From Streptococcus pasteurianus (lineage in GTDB: Bacteria > Bacillota > Bacilli > Lactobacillales > Streptococcaceae), in the NCBI RefSeq assembly GCF_004843545.1, contig NZ_CP039457.1, forward strand, positions 1,702,501 to 1,766,500: a stretch of 64,000 nt of DNA. The letters are read 5' to 3'. Both the position numbers and the translations under genes were made by a program. The notes beneath the pieces were generated by a model that did no database searches, was not told the origin of the DNA, and saw nothing but the letters and a program-made list of their open reading frames with translations. This document shows, in pieces, positions 23,681 through 33,257 of this stretch; position 1 is the stretch's first letter, and every line of letters starts with the position of its first letter.

Positions 23681-25063
23681 TTAGTAACTATTTGCATTTC
23701 TTTCCAATTGATAGATACGTGATTGATTATCACAGTCTGCTAACAGGCTTAGGTTAATTTTATCCTGCCAATACATCCTTTCTGTAAAAGTGACACTTCC
23801 TTGATTCATGAAAATTTCAACAGAGCTACTATCTACATAAATATGTAAAGACAAGCTATCAGATAATGACATATGAGCGACACGTTCACCATCAGTAGTT
23901 GTTCGATTTAAAATAATTCGATCACCATCACGATCAACGGATATTTTTAAACTATTACTACCATCAAAAAGACTTAAGAATTGACCAGAATTAATATGTT
24001 GAGCATCAATAATAATTTCACTGCTATCTTCTAAAGTATAAGGCACATCTTTTTCAAGTTTTCCATCAAATAATATCTTTTCGCGCAAAGTTTTTAATTC
24101 TTTAATTGGCAACTGACAAAGTCGACCATCACGAATAACCAATTCTCTTGGTAATGTTAAAGCTCCTGCCCAACCATCTTCTTTTTCATACATCGGAGAA
24201 TCCCAGGCATTCATCCAAGCTATCATAACACGACGTCCATCTGGTGTCAGTAAAGTTTGAGTTGCATAGAAATCATGACCATTATCAATCTCGAAAAACT
24301 CCCCACGATGGAAGACACCATTGTTGTCATCTAATTGTCCAAGTAAATAGCCTGTCTGATTCAGGTTACGGTATTTATCACCATCTTCTTGGACTCCTTG
24401 TGGCGACATTAGTAAAACATCTTCTCCATTTAATCTGAAGAAATCTGGACATTCCCACATAAAACCTTCTCTATCACAATCGATAGCTTGTGATAATACT
24501 GAAATAAATTCCCAATCAATTAAATTTTTAGAACGATATAGCAACGCTCTACCTAATCCATTCTCCTCTTGACTTCCCAAAACCATATAGAAATTATCAC
24601 TATCTTGCCAAACTTTTGGATCTCTAAAATGTTTGGTGTTACCGACAGGTGTTCTCAAAACAGGGTTACCTTCATATTTTGTAAAATGGATACCATCAGT
24701 ACTGTAGGCAAGATTCTGATCTTCATAAAATTGTTCTTGATCTGTTGGATCAGTATAATGGTGACCAGTATAAATCAACCATAATTTTCCATCATACTCA
24801 ATCGCACTACCTGAAAAGCAGCCATCTTCACTTTCTCCTGGTGTTAAAGCAACTGGTAGTGTTTCCCAATGAACCAAATCTTTACTTCTAGCATGTCCCC
24901 AATGCATTGGCCCCCACTCAGAGTCATATGGATAATATTGATAAAAGATATGGTAATACCCCTTAAAATATGATAAACCATTAGGATCATTAATCCATCC
25001 TGATTTGGCCATTAAATGATAGTTAAGGCGATAACGTTGGTTAGTAACAGTCATTTCATTCAT
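23681..25063 (-). CDS. GH32 sucrose hydrolase (invertase/sucrose-6-phosphate hydrolase type)
   Basis: 460 residues, no signal peptide, hence cytoplasmic. The three catalytic motifs of GH32 are intact: SGWINDPNGL with the nucleophile Asp (about residue 27), HFRDPKVW (about 147) and MWECPDFF with the acid/base Glu (about 200). A C-terminal beta-sandwich follows (about 330-460). Paired with an H+ symporter, it probably hydrolyses free sucrose. The promoter upstream carries two LacI-type operators and two cre-like sites. Confidence 0.9.
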   Translation of the reverse strand: MNEMTVTNQRYRLNYHLMAKSGWINDPNGLSYFKGYYHIFYQYYPYDSEWGPMHWGHARSKDLVHWETLPVALTPGESEDGCFSGSAIEYDGKLWLIYTGHHYTDPTDQEQFYEDQNLAYSTDGIHFTKYEGNPVLRTPVGNTKHFRDPKVWQDSDNFYMVLGSQEENGLGRALLYRSKNLIDWEFISVLSQAIDCDREGFMWECPDFFRLNGEDVLLMSPQGVQEDGDKYRNLNQTGYLLGQLDDNNGVFHRGEFFEIDNGHDFYATQTLLTPDGRRVMIAWMNAWDSPMYEKEDGWAGALTLPRELVIRDGRLCQLPIKELKTLREKILFDGKLEKDVPYTLEDSSEIIIDAQHINSGQFLSLFDGSNSLKISVDRDGDRIILNRTTTDGERVAHMSLSDSLSLHIYVDSSSVEIFMNQGSVTFTERMYWQDKINLSLLADCDNQSRIYQLERNANSY

Positions 25064-25079
25064 AATTATCCTCTTTTTA

Positions 25080-25172
25080 TATCAACCGGTTAACATATAA
25101 TGTAATCGTTTTCCTCTAGAAGTTAGTTATATTATAACGCTTACATTTTCATATGTCAACCGGTTGATATAT
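25080..25172 (-). promoter_or_regulatory. Sucrose operon promoter with two repressor operators and cre-like sites
   Basis: Minus strand: consensus TTGACA (25154-25159), 17-bp spacer, TATAAT (25131-25136). Operator 1 is TCAACCGGTTGA (25156-25167, perfect palindrome) over the -35. Operator 2, centred on AACCGGTT (25084-25091), lies in the leader beside the ribosome-binding site. Between them are CcpA-type cre matches: ATGTAATCGTTTTCC (25100-25114, one mismatch, plus strand) and a weaker one over the -10 (25132-25146). The layout suits looping repression by the adjacent LacI protein plus catabolite repression. Confidence 0.85.
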
Positions 25173-25285
25173 TTTTTTGCAAAAAAAATAAAAAAATCTT
25201 AGCCAGTAGCACCATTGACTTAACCCAAATACTAACTTATTATTTTAGGAATAATGTGACATTTTATATACTTGTAAAAACAAGC

Positions 25286-25323
25286 AAAAAACTCTACATT
25301 CTCATATAAATAGAATGTAGAGT
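25286..25323 (-). terminator. Terminator of the LacI-family gene
   Basis: Perfect 12-bp arms (25291-25302 and 25312-25323), 9-base loop, six T on the minus strand. Confidence 0.9.
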
Positions 25324-25358
25324 CTGTTGTAAAAAATATTAATTACTTCTGCTTATAT

Positions 25359-26348
25359 TTAACAAGTTTTACCTTCAATCAGTTTCACCGGTAATGTATA
25401 TGAAGTAGTTTCGTCACCTTTACCATTAATCCGATTATCTAAAATGGTTACTGCTAGTTCAGCCATCTCATTGATAGGCTGCTGAATAGTCGAAAGATGG
25501 GGGAGTAATAAGCGTACCATATCTGCACCATCATATCCAATAATTTTTAAATCATTTGGAACATTACGGTCAAATTCTTGTGCTAAAGATAACAAAATAG
25601 CTGCATCAGTATCATTAGATGCAAAAATACCATCAACTTCCGGATGTTCTACAAAAATGTGACGTAGACACTCCCTTTTTTCTTCCTGACTAATATTAAA
25701 GTCAAGATGATAAGTTATTGGTGTCAATCCATGTTCTATCATGGTATCTTCATAACCAATACGACGCTTCTGAGCTGGTGTCTGTAATTCTATAGGACCA
25801 TTAGTATGTACGATATACTGACAGTCAGCAGAAATTAGTTTTTCTGTAGCTATCCTCCCACCTTGGTAATTATCCGAAGAAATAACAGGAATATCCTCAT
25901 TCATAATTCTATCAATAGAAACAATTGGTAAGTTTCTGTTTTGATACTCACTTAACCCCTGGTTATGCGCCCCAACAATTAAACCATCAACCTGATGACT
26001 CAGTAATTGATTCAAATAATCTTCTTCTTTATCTGGATCATTTTGTGAATTACCAATTAAAACTTTATATCCTTTTTTGTACAAAAGAAGTTCCATTTCA
26101 GCTTCTAGTTGCGCAAAGAATGGGTTATTAATAGTAGGGAAGATAAGTCCGACTAAGTTAGTCTTTTGTGTATAGAATTGTCGTGCAATAATATTTGGCT
26201 GATAGCCTATTTCTTTCATTGCATCATTAACTTTTTGAATTGTTTCTTTACTTAAGTATCCCCTATTATTTAAAACTCTGGAAACAGTTGTTTTGGAAAC
26301 ACCCGCCAAAGCAGCTACATCTTCAAGTCTTGGACGTTTTTCGGACAT
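25359..26348 (-). CDS. LacI-family sugar repressor (ScrR/CscR-like)
   Basis: 329 residues. N-terminal HTH LEDVAALAGVSKTTVSRVLN, hinge helix region, then a periplasmic-binding-protein-like sensor domain (about 65-329). It is encoded just upstream of the GH32/permease operon and two CCGG-centred operators, the type bound by LacI proteins, lie in that operon's promoter. The start at 26348 has a GAGG site. Likely effector is sucrose, fructose or a phosphate ester; this cannot be told from sequence. Confidence 0.9.
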   Translation of the reverse strand: MSEKRPRLEDVAALAGVSKTTVSRVLNNRGYLSKETIQKVNDAMKEIGYQPNIIARQFYTQKTNLVGLIFPTINNPFFAQLEAEMELLLYKKGYKVLIGNSQNDPDKEEDYLNQLLSHQVDGLIVGAHNQGLSEYQNRNLPIVSIDRIMNEDIPVISSDNYQGGRIATEKLISADCQYIVHTNGPIELQTPAQKRRIGYEDTMIEHGLTPITYHLDFNISQEEKRECLRHIFVEHPEVDGIFASNDTDAAILLSLAQEFDRNVPNDLKIIGYDGADMVRLLLPHLSTIQQPINEMAELAVTILDNRINGKGDETTSYTLPVKLIEGKTC

Positions 26349-26442
26349 ATATTCCTCACTAATTTTTGAGTTAACAACTACCAATTCCAGTAATCATTAA
26401 TCAGTAATCTTACTTAACTATTCTTTTTTTAACTTTATGACT

Positions 26443-26481
26443 ATTATAACATAAGCAGTCATAAACTGCTTATGTTATAAT
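26443..26481. promoter_or_regulatory. Perfect 17-bp inverted repeat holding two divergent extended -10 boxes
   Basis: Arms 26443-26459 and 26465-26481 are perfectly complementary around a 5-base loop. Each end carries TGTTATAAT, an extended -10: on the plus strand TATAAT at 26476-26481, on the minus strand at 26443-26448. They point to acyP and the lacI-type gene respectively. No -35 boxes are evident. A hairpin-terminator role is unlikely as no T tract follows. Confidence 0.6.
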
Positions 26482-26525
26482 AAAACTAGATAAAGTTAAC
26501 AAGTATTTATAAGGAGGAAAGTGAG

Positions 26526-26804
26526 ATGAAAAAAGTACGCTTAATTGTCTCAGGGCGTGTTCAAGGTGTTGGATTCCGTTATTCGACTTATGCCCTAGCC
26601 CTTGAACTCGGGGATATTTATGGTCGCGTTTGGAATAATGACGATGGCACCGTAGAAATTCTCGCTCAATCCGAGGACTCAGCTAAAATAGCTAAATTCA
26701 TCCAAGAAATTCGCAAAGGTCCTTCACAATGGTCAAAGGTTACCTATGTTGATGTTAAAATTGCTAATTTCGAAGATTTCACTGATTTTCGCATTGTCAA
26801 CTAA
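26526..26804 (+). CDS. acyP: Acylphosphatase
   Basis: 92 residues, the standard size. The catalytic Arg is in VSGRVQGVGFRYSTYA and the Asn in RVWNNDDGTVEI. It hydrolyses carboxyl-phosphate bonds of small acyl phosphates. A very strong AAGGAGG site precedes the ATG. It is followed by yidC, as in other streptococci. Confidence 0.93.
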   Translation: MKKVRLIVSGRVQGVGFRYSTYALALELGDIYGRVWNNDDGTVEILAQSEDSAKIAKFIQEIRKGPSQWSKVTYVDVKIANFEDFTDFRIVN

Positions 26805-26893
26805 TACACTAAAAAATAAGACTACAGATGTATTGAGAAATTGCCCAAAAAACAGTAAAATAGTAGGGTATTATAATAAAAGGAAATAATCTA

Positions 26894-27814
26894 TTGAAAA
26901 AGAAACTAAATCGTGTCCTCTTTTCAGGACTCAGCTTATCGTTATTGTTCTTACTAACTGGTTGTGTCAGTCGTGATTCAAATGGTAATCCTACTGGTAC
27001 TATCTGGTACATTCTTGGTGAACCAATGGCAAAACTTATCCAATATTTTGCTAATAATGTTGGACTTGGCTTTGGTTTAGCTATTATCTTAGTAACTATC
27101 ATTGTTCGTTGTATTATTCTACCGCTCGGACTTTACCAATCTTGGAAAGCAAGCTATCAATCTGAAAAGATGGCTTATCTTAAACCAATCTTTGAACCAA
27201 TCAACGAGCGTATGCGTAATGCAACAACACAAGAAGAAAAATTAGCTGCCCAAACAGAATTGATGGCTGCCCAAAAAGAAAATGGCATCAATATGCTTGG
27301 TGGTATGGGATGTCTCCCACTTCTCGTCCAAATGCCATTCTTCTCAGCAATGTATTTTGCTGCGCAATACACACAAGGTGTCTCTGAAAGTACTTTCTTA
27401 GGAATAGACCTTGGCACACGCAGTATCCCTCTAACAGCCGTTATCGCCGTCTTGTACCTCTTCCAATCATGGTTGTCTATGCAAGGTGTTGCTGAAGAAC
27501 AACGTGCTGCGATGAAAGGTACGATGTACGCTATGCCACTTATGATGGTATTCTTCGGTATGAGCATGCCAGCAAGTGTTCTCCTTTATTGGTTAGTCGG
27601 TGGTTTCTTCTCAATCATCCAACAATTGATTACTATGCTCATCATCAAACCAAAACTTCGTCAGAAAATTGCTGCTGAATTTGAAAAAAATCCACCAAAA
27701 ACTTACAAATCAAAAGTTCGTAAAGACGTAACACCAGCTGCTAACAATGCACAACTTAGCAACAAACCTAAGAAAAGCAACCGCAACGCTGGTAAACAAC
27801 GTAAACGTAAATAA
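26894..27814 (+). CDS. yidC: Membrane protein insertase YidC (YidC2/OxaA2 type, lipoprotein)
   Basis: 306 residues starting at TTG with an AGGAAA site. A lipoprotein signal with lipobox LTGC precedes five membrane segments of the YidC/Oxa1 core (about 55-250), including [20 protein letters not shown]. The tail is highly basic ([11 protein letters not shown]), typical of YidC2 proteins that bind ribosomes. It inserts membrane proteins with or without SecYEG; YidD is encoded elsewhere in this window. Confidence 0.93.
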   Translation: MKKKLNRVLFSGLSLSLLFLLTGCVSRDSNGNPTGTIWYILGEPMAKLIQYFANNVGLGFGLAIILVTIIVRCIILPLGLYQSWKASYQSEKMAYLKPIFEPINERMRNATTQEEKLAAQTELMAAQKENGINMLGGMGCLPLLVQMPFFSAMYFAAQYTQGVSESTFLGIDLGTRSIPLTAVIAVLYLFQSWLSMQGVAEEQRAAMKGTMYAMPLMMVFFGMSMPASVLLYWLVGGFFSIIQQLITMLIIKPKLRQKIAAEFEKNPPKTYKSKVRKDVTPAANNAQLSNKPKKSNRNAGKQRKRK

Positions 27815-27827
27815 TAAAACTAAAACC

Positions 27828-27864
27828 AAAAGGAACAGGAAGTTTAGCACTTCCTGTTCCTTTT
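27828..27864 (+). terminator. yidC terminator
   Basis: About 15-bp arms (AAGGAACAGGAAGT and its complement) with a 5-base loop, then TTTTTAATTTTT on the plus strand. Confidence 0.92.
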
Positions 27865-28107
27865 TAATTTTTAACTTCAAGAAAAAGTCTTTTTCGATAC
27901 TTCCCTTAGGTTCCTCGCTTTTTTATTTCTAGATAAGATCTCTAACAATCTCCCAGATTGTTTAAGCGGCACAAAGTATCATTTTCTTGCTCGCTTCACT
28001 CGCAAATAATCCTGAAAACAAACAGAGACAATAATTATTTATAACTTATCTCAGTTAAAAATAGGTTTATCTACATTCTAAAAGCCCTTTGTGGGGCTCT
28101 GACTTTA
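27865..28107. other. Convergent intergenic region yidC/greA
   Basis: No gene seen. It holds small palindromes (GAAAAAG/CTTTTTC at 27881-27895; CAATCT/AGATTG at about 27949-27963) and a short terminator-like hairpin after greA (28083-28098, four T on the minus strand). Confidence 0.4.
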
Positions 28108-28590
28108 TTAAGCTGTTTTTTCAACACTAACGATTTTAACGTCGTAGCTTCCTGCAGGTGATTCGATAGTAACAATATCACCTGTTTTTTTACCAATTAA
28201 AGCTTGCGCAATTGGGCTTTCGTTAGAAATACGTCCTGAGAAGATATCAGCACCAGCTGCACCGACGATATGGTAAACGTCTTTATCAGTTGTACCAACT
28301 TCTTCAACAGTAACAGTTTTACCAATCGCTACTTCATCTTTGGCAACAGCATCGCTGTCAATGATTTCAGCATAGCGAATTTTAGTTTCTAAAATTTGGA
28401 TTTGTCCTTCAACAAAAGCTTGTTCGTCTTTAGCAGCATCGTATTCTGAGTTTTCAGAAAGGTCACCATATGAACGTGCAATTTTAATACGTTCGACAAC
28501 TTCTGGACGACGAACTAATTTTAATTCTTCTAATTCTTGTTCGAGTTGTTCTTTTTCAGCGAGGGTCATTGGATAAGTTTTTTCTGCCAT
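28108..28590 (-). CDS. greA: Transcription elongation factor GreA
   Basis: 160 residues: N-terminal coiled coil with [19 protein letters not shown] and the acidic tip [16 protein letters not shown], and a C-terminal FKBP-like domain ([19 protein letters not shown]). It rescues backtracked RNA polymerase by stimulating transcript cleavage. It follows mltG by about 80 bases. Confidence 0.95.
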   Translation of the reverse strand: MAEKTYPMTLAEKEQLEQELEELKLVRRPEVVERIKIARSYGDLSENSEYDAAKDEQAFVEGQIQILETKIRYAEIIDSDAVAKDEVAIGKTVTVEEVGTTDKDVYHIVGAAGADIFSGRISNESPIAQALIGKKTGDIVTIESPAGSYDVKIVSVEKTA

Positions 28591-28672
28591 TTTCTATCTC
28601 TTTTCTAAAATTTATTTGGATAATCTACAAATACAAACATGATGTGAAGCACACCATGTTTGTCAGTATTTA

Positions 28673-30394
28673 TTATTCATCTAATTGACTATTAACATAT
28701 TTTTCAACATTTGCTTCATGCTCTTCATAGGTTTCTGAGTAATAAACAGCTCCTGTATTCACATCGGCTACAAAATAGTAGTAATCCGTTGAAGCGGGAT
28801 TAATAGTCGCCTCAATAGCTGACAAGCTTGGACTATCAACTGGACCAGGCATCAAACCAGTATTGGTATAAACATTATACGGTGAATCAATGGATGTGTC
28901 AATACTTGCATCCGCTGATAATGTCGTTTCTTCACCAAGTTTGCCCATAGCATACAAAATAGCAATATTACTTTGAAGAGCCATGTTAGCATTTAAACGG
29001 TTGTAAAAGACACTTGCAATATTGCGACGGTCATCATCTGTTGAACCTTCTTTTTCAACCAATGAGGCTAGCGTAAGCACTTCATTGACAGTCATACCTT
29101 TTTCAGAAATCGTATCATAGTAACTAGACATATACGAATCCATTGTTGAAATCATTTGCTCAACCAAATCTTCCATGGTTGTATCTTCATAGTAGCTATA
29201 AGTAGCTGGGAAAAGGTAACCTTCTAATTGATACGTCGCCTCATCTGCACTTGGTAAATTCGCTAATAATTTCGGATATTTTTCAACCATTTTTGAAATG
29301 AAAGATCCATCTTGAACAACCGACAAAAAGTCATCTGCTGTGAAAGATGTTGATGAATCATCATCCGCTGTATTTTTTGTAACAGCTTCTGAAATTTGTT
29401 TAATGGTATAGCCTTCTGGCACCAGAATTTTTCCTAGAGAAGGTTCTTCTGGCTCTGCGGTCCCACCTTGTTTAAGAAGTTTACAGATTTCCTCTAAATC
29501 CATACTAGCTTGTAAGTTATAATAGCCACTTTGGAAATTACTATAATTTTTGAATTTTGTATAGTAATTAAAGACAGTTGCGCTCTTGATAACACCAGAT
29601 TTTTCTAGAATTTGTCCGATGTATTTGTTTCCTGAACCTTCTGGAATTTCAACGGTAACGTACTCTGTTGATGTGCTATCAAGTGCTCCGACAGCGCTAT
29701 CAACATATCGATAAACAAAAAAACCAGTTGCCAATAAAGCAATAATAATAGCTGTTATCAAGAACAAGGCAATACGTCGTGCCAAACTATCGGTTTTTTG
29801 GCGTTTTCTTTTGCGTTTTGTTCCCACGTTTTTCTCCAAGTCTATATTAGTCTCTGCTGAGCTATCCGTAATGCTTTCTGCAGCCTGAACGTTTTCATCG
29901 GCTTGAATATTAGAATCAGCAACTTGAGAATCATCACTTGTAATTTCTTCAGGAATATCTGGAATACCAGCAAAACCAACACCATCTGTTGCTCGGACAA
30001 GATAACTTTCCTGTTCGTTTTCAGCACTCCCCTCTGAAACTGAACTGTTGGGATTAAAAGTTTGATTAATAGTTTTCAAAACATCATTAATCTCTTTGTC
30101 ATCTATCGTCGTTTCAATCTGGTTTTCAGCAATAGCTGTTTGAGCTTTTTCTTCAAGGCGGTGCTTTTCTTCATGAATTTCCGCCTCTTGGCGCTCTTTT
30201 CGTTCCTCAGCTTCGTATTCTGCCATTAATTCTGCGGTCTTACGTGCAAATTCCTCTGCTTCTCTTTCTTTCTGCTGAAGTTCTAAATCTTGTTGCTTAC
30301 GCAAACGTCTGGCTTCCTCTAACTCAGCTAAAATTTGCTCCTTGAAACTTTTTTCTTTTTGAGTTTTTGGCTTATCGTCGTTAAATTCGGTCAA
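28673..30394 (-). CDS. mltG: Endolytic murein transglycosylase MltG
   Basis: 573 residues. A cytoplasmic region of about 205 residues is largely charged coiled coil (about 15-100, rich in E, R and K). One membrane helix follows (about 210-230), then an extracellular LysM-like part and the YceG catalytic domain with LASLVEKEGSTDDDR, whose second Glu is catalytic, and NTGLMPGPVDSPS. It cuts nascent glycan strands and works with the PBP2b/RodZ elongation machinery. The long N-terminal domain is typical of streptococci. Confidence 0.92.
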   Translation of the reverse strand: MTEFNDDKPKTQKEKSFKEQILAELEEARRLRKQQDLELQQKEREAEEFARKTAELMAEYEAEERKERQEAEIHEEKHRLEEKAQTAIAENQIETTIDDKEINDVLKTINQTFNPNSSVSEGSAENEQESYLVRATDGVGFAGIPDIPEEITSDDSQVADSNIQADENVQAAESITDSSAETNIDLEKNVGTKRKRKRQKTDSLARRIALFLITAIIIALLATGFFVYRYVDSAVGALDSTSTEYVTVEIPEGSGNKYIGQILEKSGVIKSATVFNYYTKFKNYSNFQSGYYNLQASMDLEEICKLLKQGGTAEPEEPSLGKILVPEGYTIKQISEAVTKNTADDDSSTSFTADDFLSVVQDGSFISKMVEKYPKLLANLPSADEATYQLEGYLFPATYSYYEDTTMEDLVEQMISTMDSYMSSYYDTISEKGMTVNEVLTLASLVEKEGSTDDDRRNIASVFYNRLNANMALQSNIAILYAMGKLGEETTLSADASIDTSIDSPYNVYTNTGLMPGPVDSPSLSAIEATINPASTDYYYFVADVNTGAVYYSETYEEHEANVEKYVNSQLDE

Positions 30395-30492
30395 AGCTTA
30401 TCCTCCTAATCTTAATCAATCGCCATTATAACCTAAAAATAGCGCAAAATCAACTGACGGGGGTGGTTTGTTATCTATTCTTAATAATGTCA

Positions 30493-30987
30493 TCACTCAA
30501 TCATTGGTGATTCCCAGACCATGTTATACCAACTAGAACCACCATGGGTAGATTCTGATTCACCTTCATCGCTAAAACCATTTCTTTCATAGTAAGAAAT
30601 TAAATTCTCATGACAAGTAAGTGTAATCCCTATACGTTTTTGAGCAATTGCTAAATCTTTCATTGTCGCCAGTAAAGCCATTCCAATACCTTGTCCTTTG
30701 AAATCAGGAGCCACTGAAAGGCTTGTGATTGCAATAAATCCTCCGTCAACTGGATTTGAAACAACCTGATGGAATAAATCATCTGTTAAATAGCGTTGAA
30801 AAATGGCAGGTCCTTCAACATAGCCACAAATCTTTCCGTCAATCTCAGCTACTAAAAAAGTATCTGGAATAGTCAGAATGCGTTCCTTCATATCTTTTAG
30901 GCTTGCTGCTTCTTCTGCAGAGAAATTCTTGCGTTCAATATCTATAATATCTTGTAAATCCTCAAGACATACATTCCTTATCATCAT
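30493..30987 (-). CDS. GNAT-family N-acetyltransferase
   Basis: 164 residues with the acetyl-CoA motif LSVAPDFKGQGIGMALLATM (about 91-110) and the C-terminal ISYYERNGFSDEGES segment. The substrate is unknown. It sits between murC and mltG on the same strand, a conserved streptococcal position, but shares no visible mechanism with them. A second ATG one codon downstream is possible. Confidence 0.87.
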   Translation of the reverse strand: MMIRNVCLEDLQDIIDIERKNFSAEEAASLKDMKERILTIPDTFLVAEIDGKICGYVEGPAIFQRYLTDDLFHQVVSNPVDGGFIAITSLSVAPDFKGQGIGMALLATMKDLAIAQKRIGITLTCHENLISYYERNGFSDEGESESTHGGSSWYNMVWESPMIE

Positions 30988-31038
30988 AGAATCATCCTCA
31001 AAAGAAAAAGAGCTCTTTGCTCCTTTTCACCACATTTT

Positions 31039-32370
31039 TTATTGCGTATTATTAGCCAAATTTGCTAACAATTCTTCAAAAGCACGTTCATACATTTGGA
31101 TATCACCAGCCCCCATAAAAACATAAATGGCACTATCATGGTCAAGTAGTGGTGATACATTTTCAAGACTAATCACCTTAGCTGATTTTTGGATTTTACT
31201 AGCTAAATCTTCAACTTTAACATCACCGTGGTCAACTTCACGTGCTGAACCATAGATTGGTGCCAAGTAAACAGAATCTGCTTGATTCAAAGCATTCGTA
31301 AATTCATCCAAAAGGGCAATTGTACGTGTGAAGGTGTGTGGTTGGAAAATCGCTACAATTTCCTTGCTTGGATATTTTTGGCGAGCAGCATCAAGTGTCG
31401 CAATGATTTCAGTTGGATGGTGTGCAAAATCATCGATAATAGTCGTGTTATTAATTACTTTTTCAGTGAAACGACGTTTAACCCCTGCAAATGTCTTCAT
31501 ATGCTCTGCTACCAATTCCATATCAATACCAGCGATATAAAGATTGGCAACAACGGCAGTCGCATTCAAAATATTGTGGAGACCAAACGCTGGAAGATGG
31601 AATGAACCAAGTTCTTCATCACCGTGTCTCACTTTGAAAACAGAACCGTTTGTTGTGCGAACAATATCATAGGCAACAAAGTCATCTGTATCTTTGAATC
31701 CATAGTAGTAAATGTCAGCATCTGACGTGATTTTACGAAGATAAGCATCATCACCATACAAGAACAAAGCTTTTTGAACTTGTTTTGCATAGTCATTAAA
31801 TGCATCAAAAACATCATCGATGCTCTTGAAATAATCAGGGTGGTCAAAGTCAATATTTGTAATAATAGAATATTCTGGGTGATAAGGCATGAAATGGCGT
31901 TGATATTCATCAGACTCAAAAACAAAATAGTTGCTGTTAGCTGACCCACGACCAGTACCATCACCAATCAAATAAGAGGTATCTGTAATATTTTTTAATA
32001 CATGTGACAACAAACCTGTAGTTGATGTTTTTCCGTGTGCACCTGCAACACCAAAACTTGTGAATTGGCGCATGAAATCACCTAGGAATTCGTGATATCG
32101 TTTGAATTTAAAGCCATTATTAACGGCATAGGCAATTTCAACATTATTATCTTCACGGAAAGCATTACCGGCAATTAATTCAACGTCTGATGTGATATTG
32201 TCTTCAGAAAATGGCAAGATTTTAATGCCTGCTTGTTCTAAACCACGTTGTGTAAAGTAATATTTACTAACATCACTCCCTTGAACCTTATGTCCCATTT
32301 GGTGCAACATTAAGGCAAGGGCACTCATACCAGATCCTTTAATTCCGATAAAATGATAGGTTTTAGACAT
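31039..32370 (-). CDS. murC: UDP-N-acetylmuramate--L-alanine ligase MurC
   Basis: 443 residues. The Rossmann start [14 protein letters not shown], the ATP-binding [19 protein letters not shown] (about 107) and the [10 protein letters not shown] motif (about 285) are all present. It adds the first amino acid of the peptidoglycan stem peptide. The murC-GNAT-mltG-greA order is conserved in streptococci. Confidence 0.96.
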   Translation of the reverse strand: MSKTYHFIGIKGSGMSALALMLHQMGHKVQGSDVSKYYFTQRGLEQAGIKILPFSEDNITSDVELIAGNAFREDNNVEIAYAVNNGFKFKRYHEFLGDFMRQFTSFGVAGAHGKTSTTGLLSHVLKNITDTSYLIGDGTGRGSANSNYFVFESDEYQRHFMPYHPEYSIITNIDFDHPDYFKSIDDVFDAFNDYAKQVQKALFLYGDDAYLRKITSDADIYYYGFKDTDDFVAYDIVRTTNGSVFKVRHGDEELGSFHLPAFGLHNILNATAVVANLYIAGIDMELVAEHMKTFAGVKRRFTEKVINNTTIIDDFAHHPTEIIATLDAARQKYPSKEIVAIFQPHTFTRTIALLDEFTNALNQADSVYLAPIYGSAREVDHGDVKVEDLASKIQKSAKVISLENVSPLLDHDSAIYVFMGAGDIQMYERAFEELLANLANNTQ

Positions 32371-32403
32371 TTTTTCTCCTCTATTTAATAACTGCTAGGC
32401 AGT

Positions 32404-33000
32404 TTAATTAGCGTCATCAAAGCGTGTCAAATTTAACTCTTGAGCAACCTTATGCTCCCTTTGGCTTTGTTGAGCTTCCTTATTGTAAATTTGGCTACGT
32501 TTCAAGAAATCATAGTTGTTTTTCTTTGGTTTTGGTACAGAAGAATTATCTGGCTCTTTATACGTTACGGGAATTTCTGCCAAGATATAGTCTTCTTGAT
32601 GCATTTTTTCTGTTAAATGACTAAGTTTATTAGTCGGTTTAGCAGGAGTTTTAGGTAAAGTAGCCTTTAGTTGTTGTTGAAAAGTTGCTTTTGACGGCAT
32701 CTTTTTAACGTCGTTAGATAAGTAAGCTTGACGCTTTTTCTTAATATCTCGTCTCGCTTCATCGCGCGCTAATTCCGCATAAGATTTACCTTCGCTAACT
32801 GTTTTTATGCGCTCTGCATCATTTTTTATATTTCCAACAAAGTTATCGTCTCTAGTGACGTTGTCGTAGTCCTTTTCATGATAAGTTCCATGAATATTGG
32901 TAATTAAATCTTCATTTTCGTATAAAGCCATTGCTTTTGATGGATTACTTACTGGCTCACCATCAGCAACTAAGGGAAAGCGTCTTACAGTTTTACTCAC
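32404..33000 (-). CDS. Conserved streptococcal protein of unknown function
   Basis: 198 residues starting MSKTVRRFPLVADGEPVSNP. No membrane segment; the sequence is highly charged and probably largely disordered, with basic runs (RRDIKKKRQAYLSNDVKK) and a C-terminal helix-rich end. It occupies the slot between the SNF2 helicase gene and murC. I do not recognise a domain and propose no function. Confidence 0.75.
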   Translation of the reverse strand: MSKTVRRFPLVADGEPVSNPSKAMALYENEDLITNIHGTYHEKDYDNVTRDDNFVGNIKNDAERIKTVSEGKSYAELARDEARRDIKKKRQAYLSNDVKKMPSKATFQQQLKATLPKTPAKPTNKLSHLTEKMHQEDYILAEIPVTYKEPDNSSVPKPKKNNYDFLKRSQIYNKEAQQSQREHKVAQELNLTRFDDAN

Positions 33001-33208
33001 AGCATCACTTCCTTTCTCAACACACTATGCCAATTACTTATCATCACTCACTAAGAAGTCAAGGCAAATAGTCACTATCATGACCTACGTCCTAGTAACT
33101 CAAAGATTCCATCTCAAAATAAAGTTAGAAACCAAAATTAGCTCAAATCAAACCCCAACTTTGTAGCATTTTTATTATAAACTAATTCAGGTATTTTTTC
33201 AAAGTTTT

Positions 33209-33247
33209 CACAAAAGAAAGTCAGTCTTTCATAGCTGAAAAACTGAC
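33209..33247 (-). terminator. SNF2 helicase terminator
   Basis: 12-bp arms with one mismatch (33220-33231 and 33236-33247), 4-base loop, then TTTCTTTT on the minus strand, just after the stop codon. Confidence 0.75.
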
Positions 33248-33257
33248 GTTAAGATTA

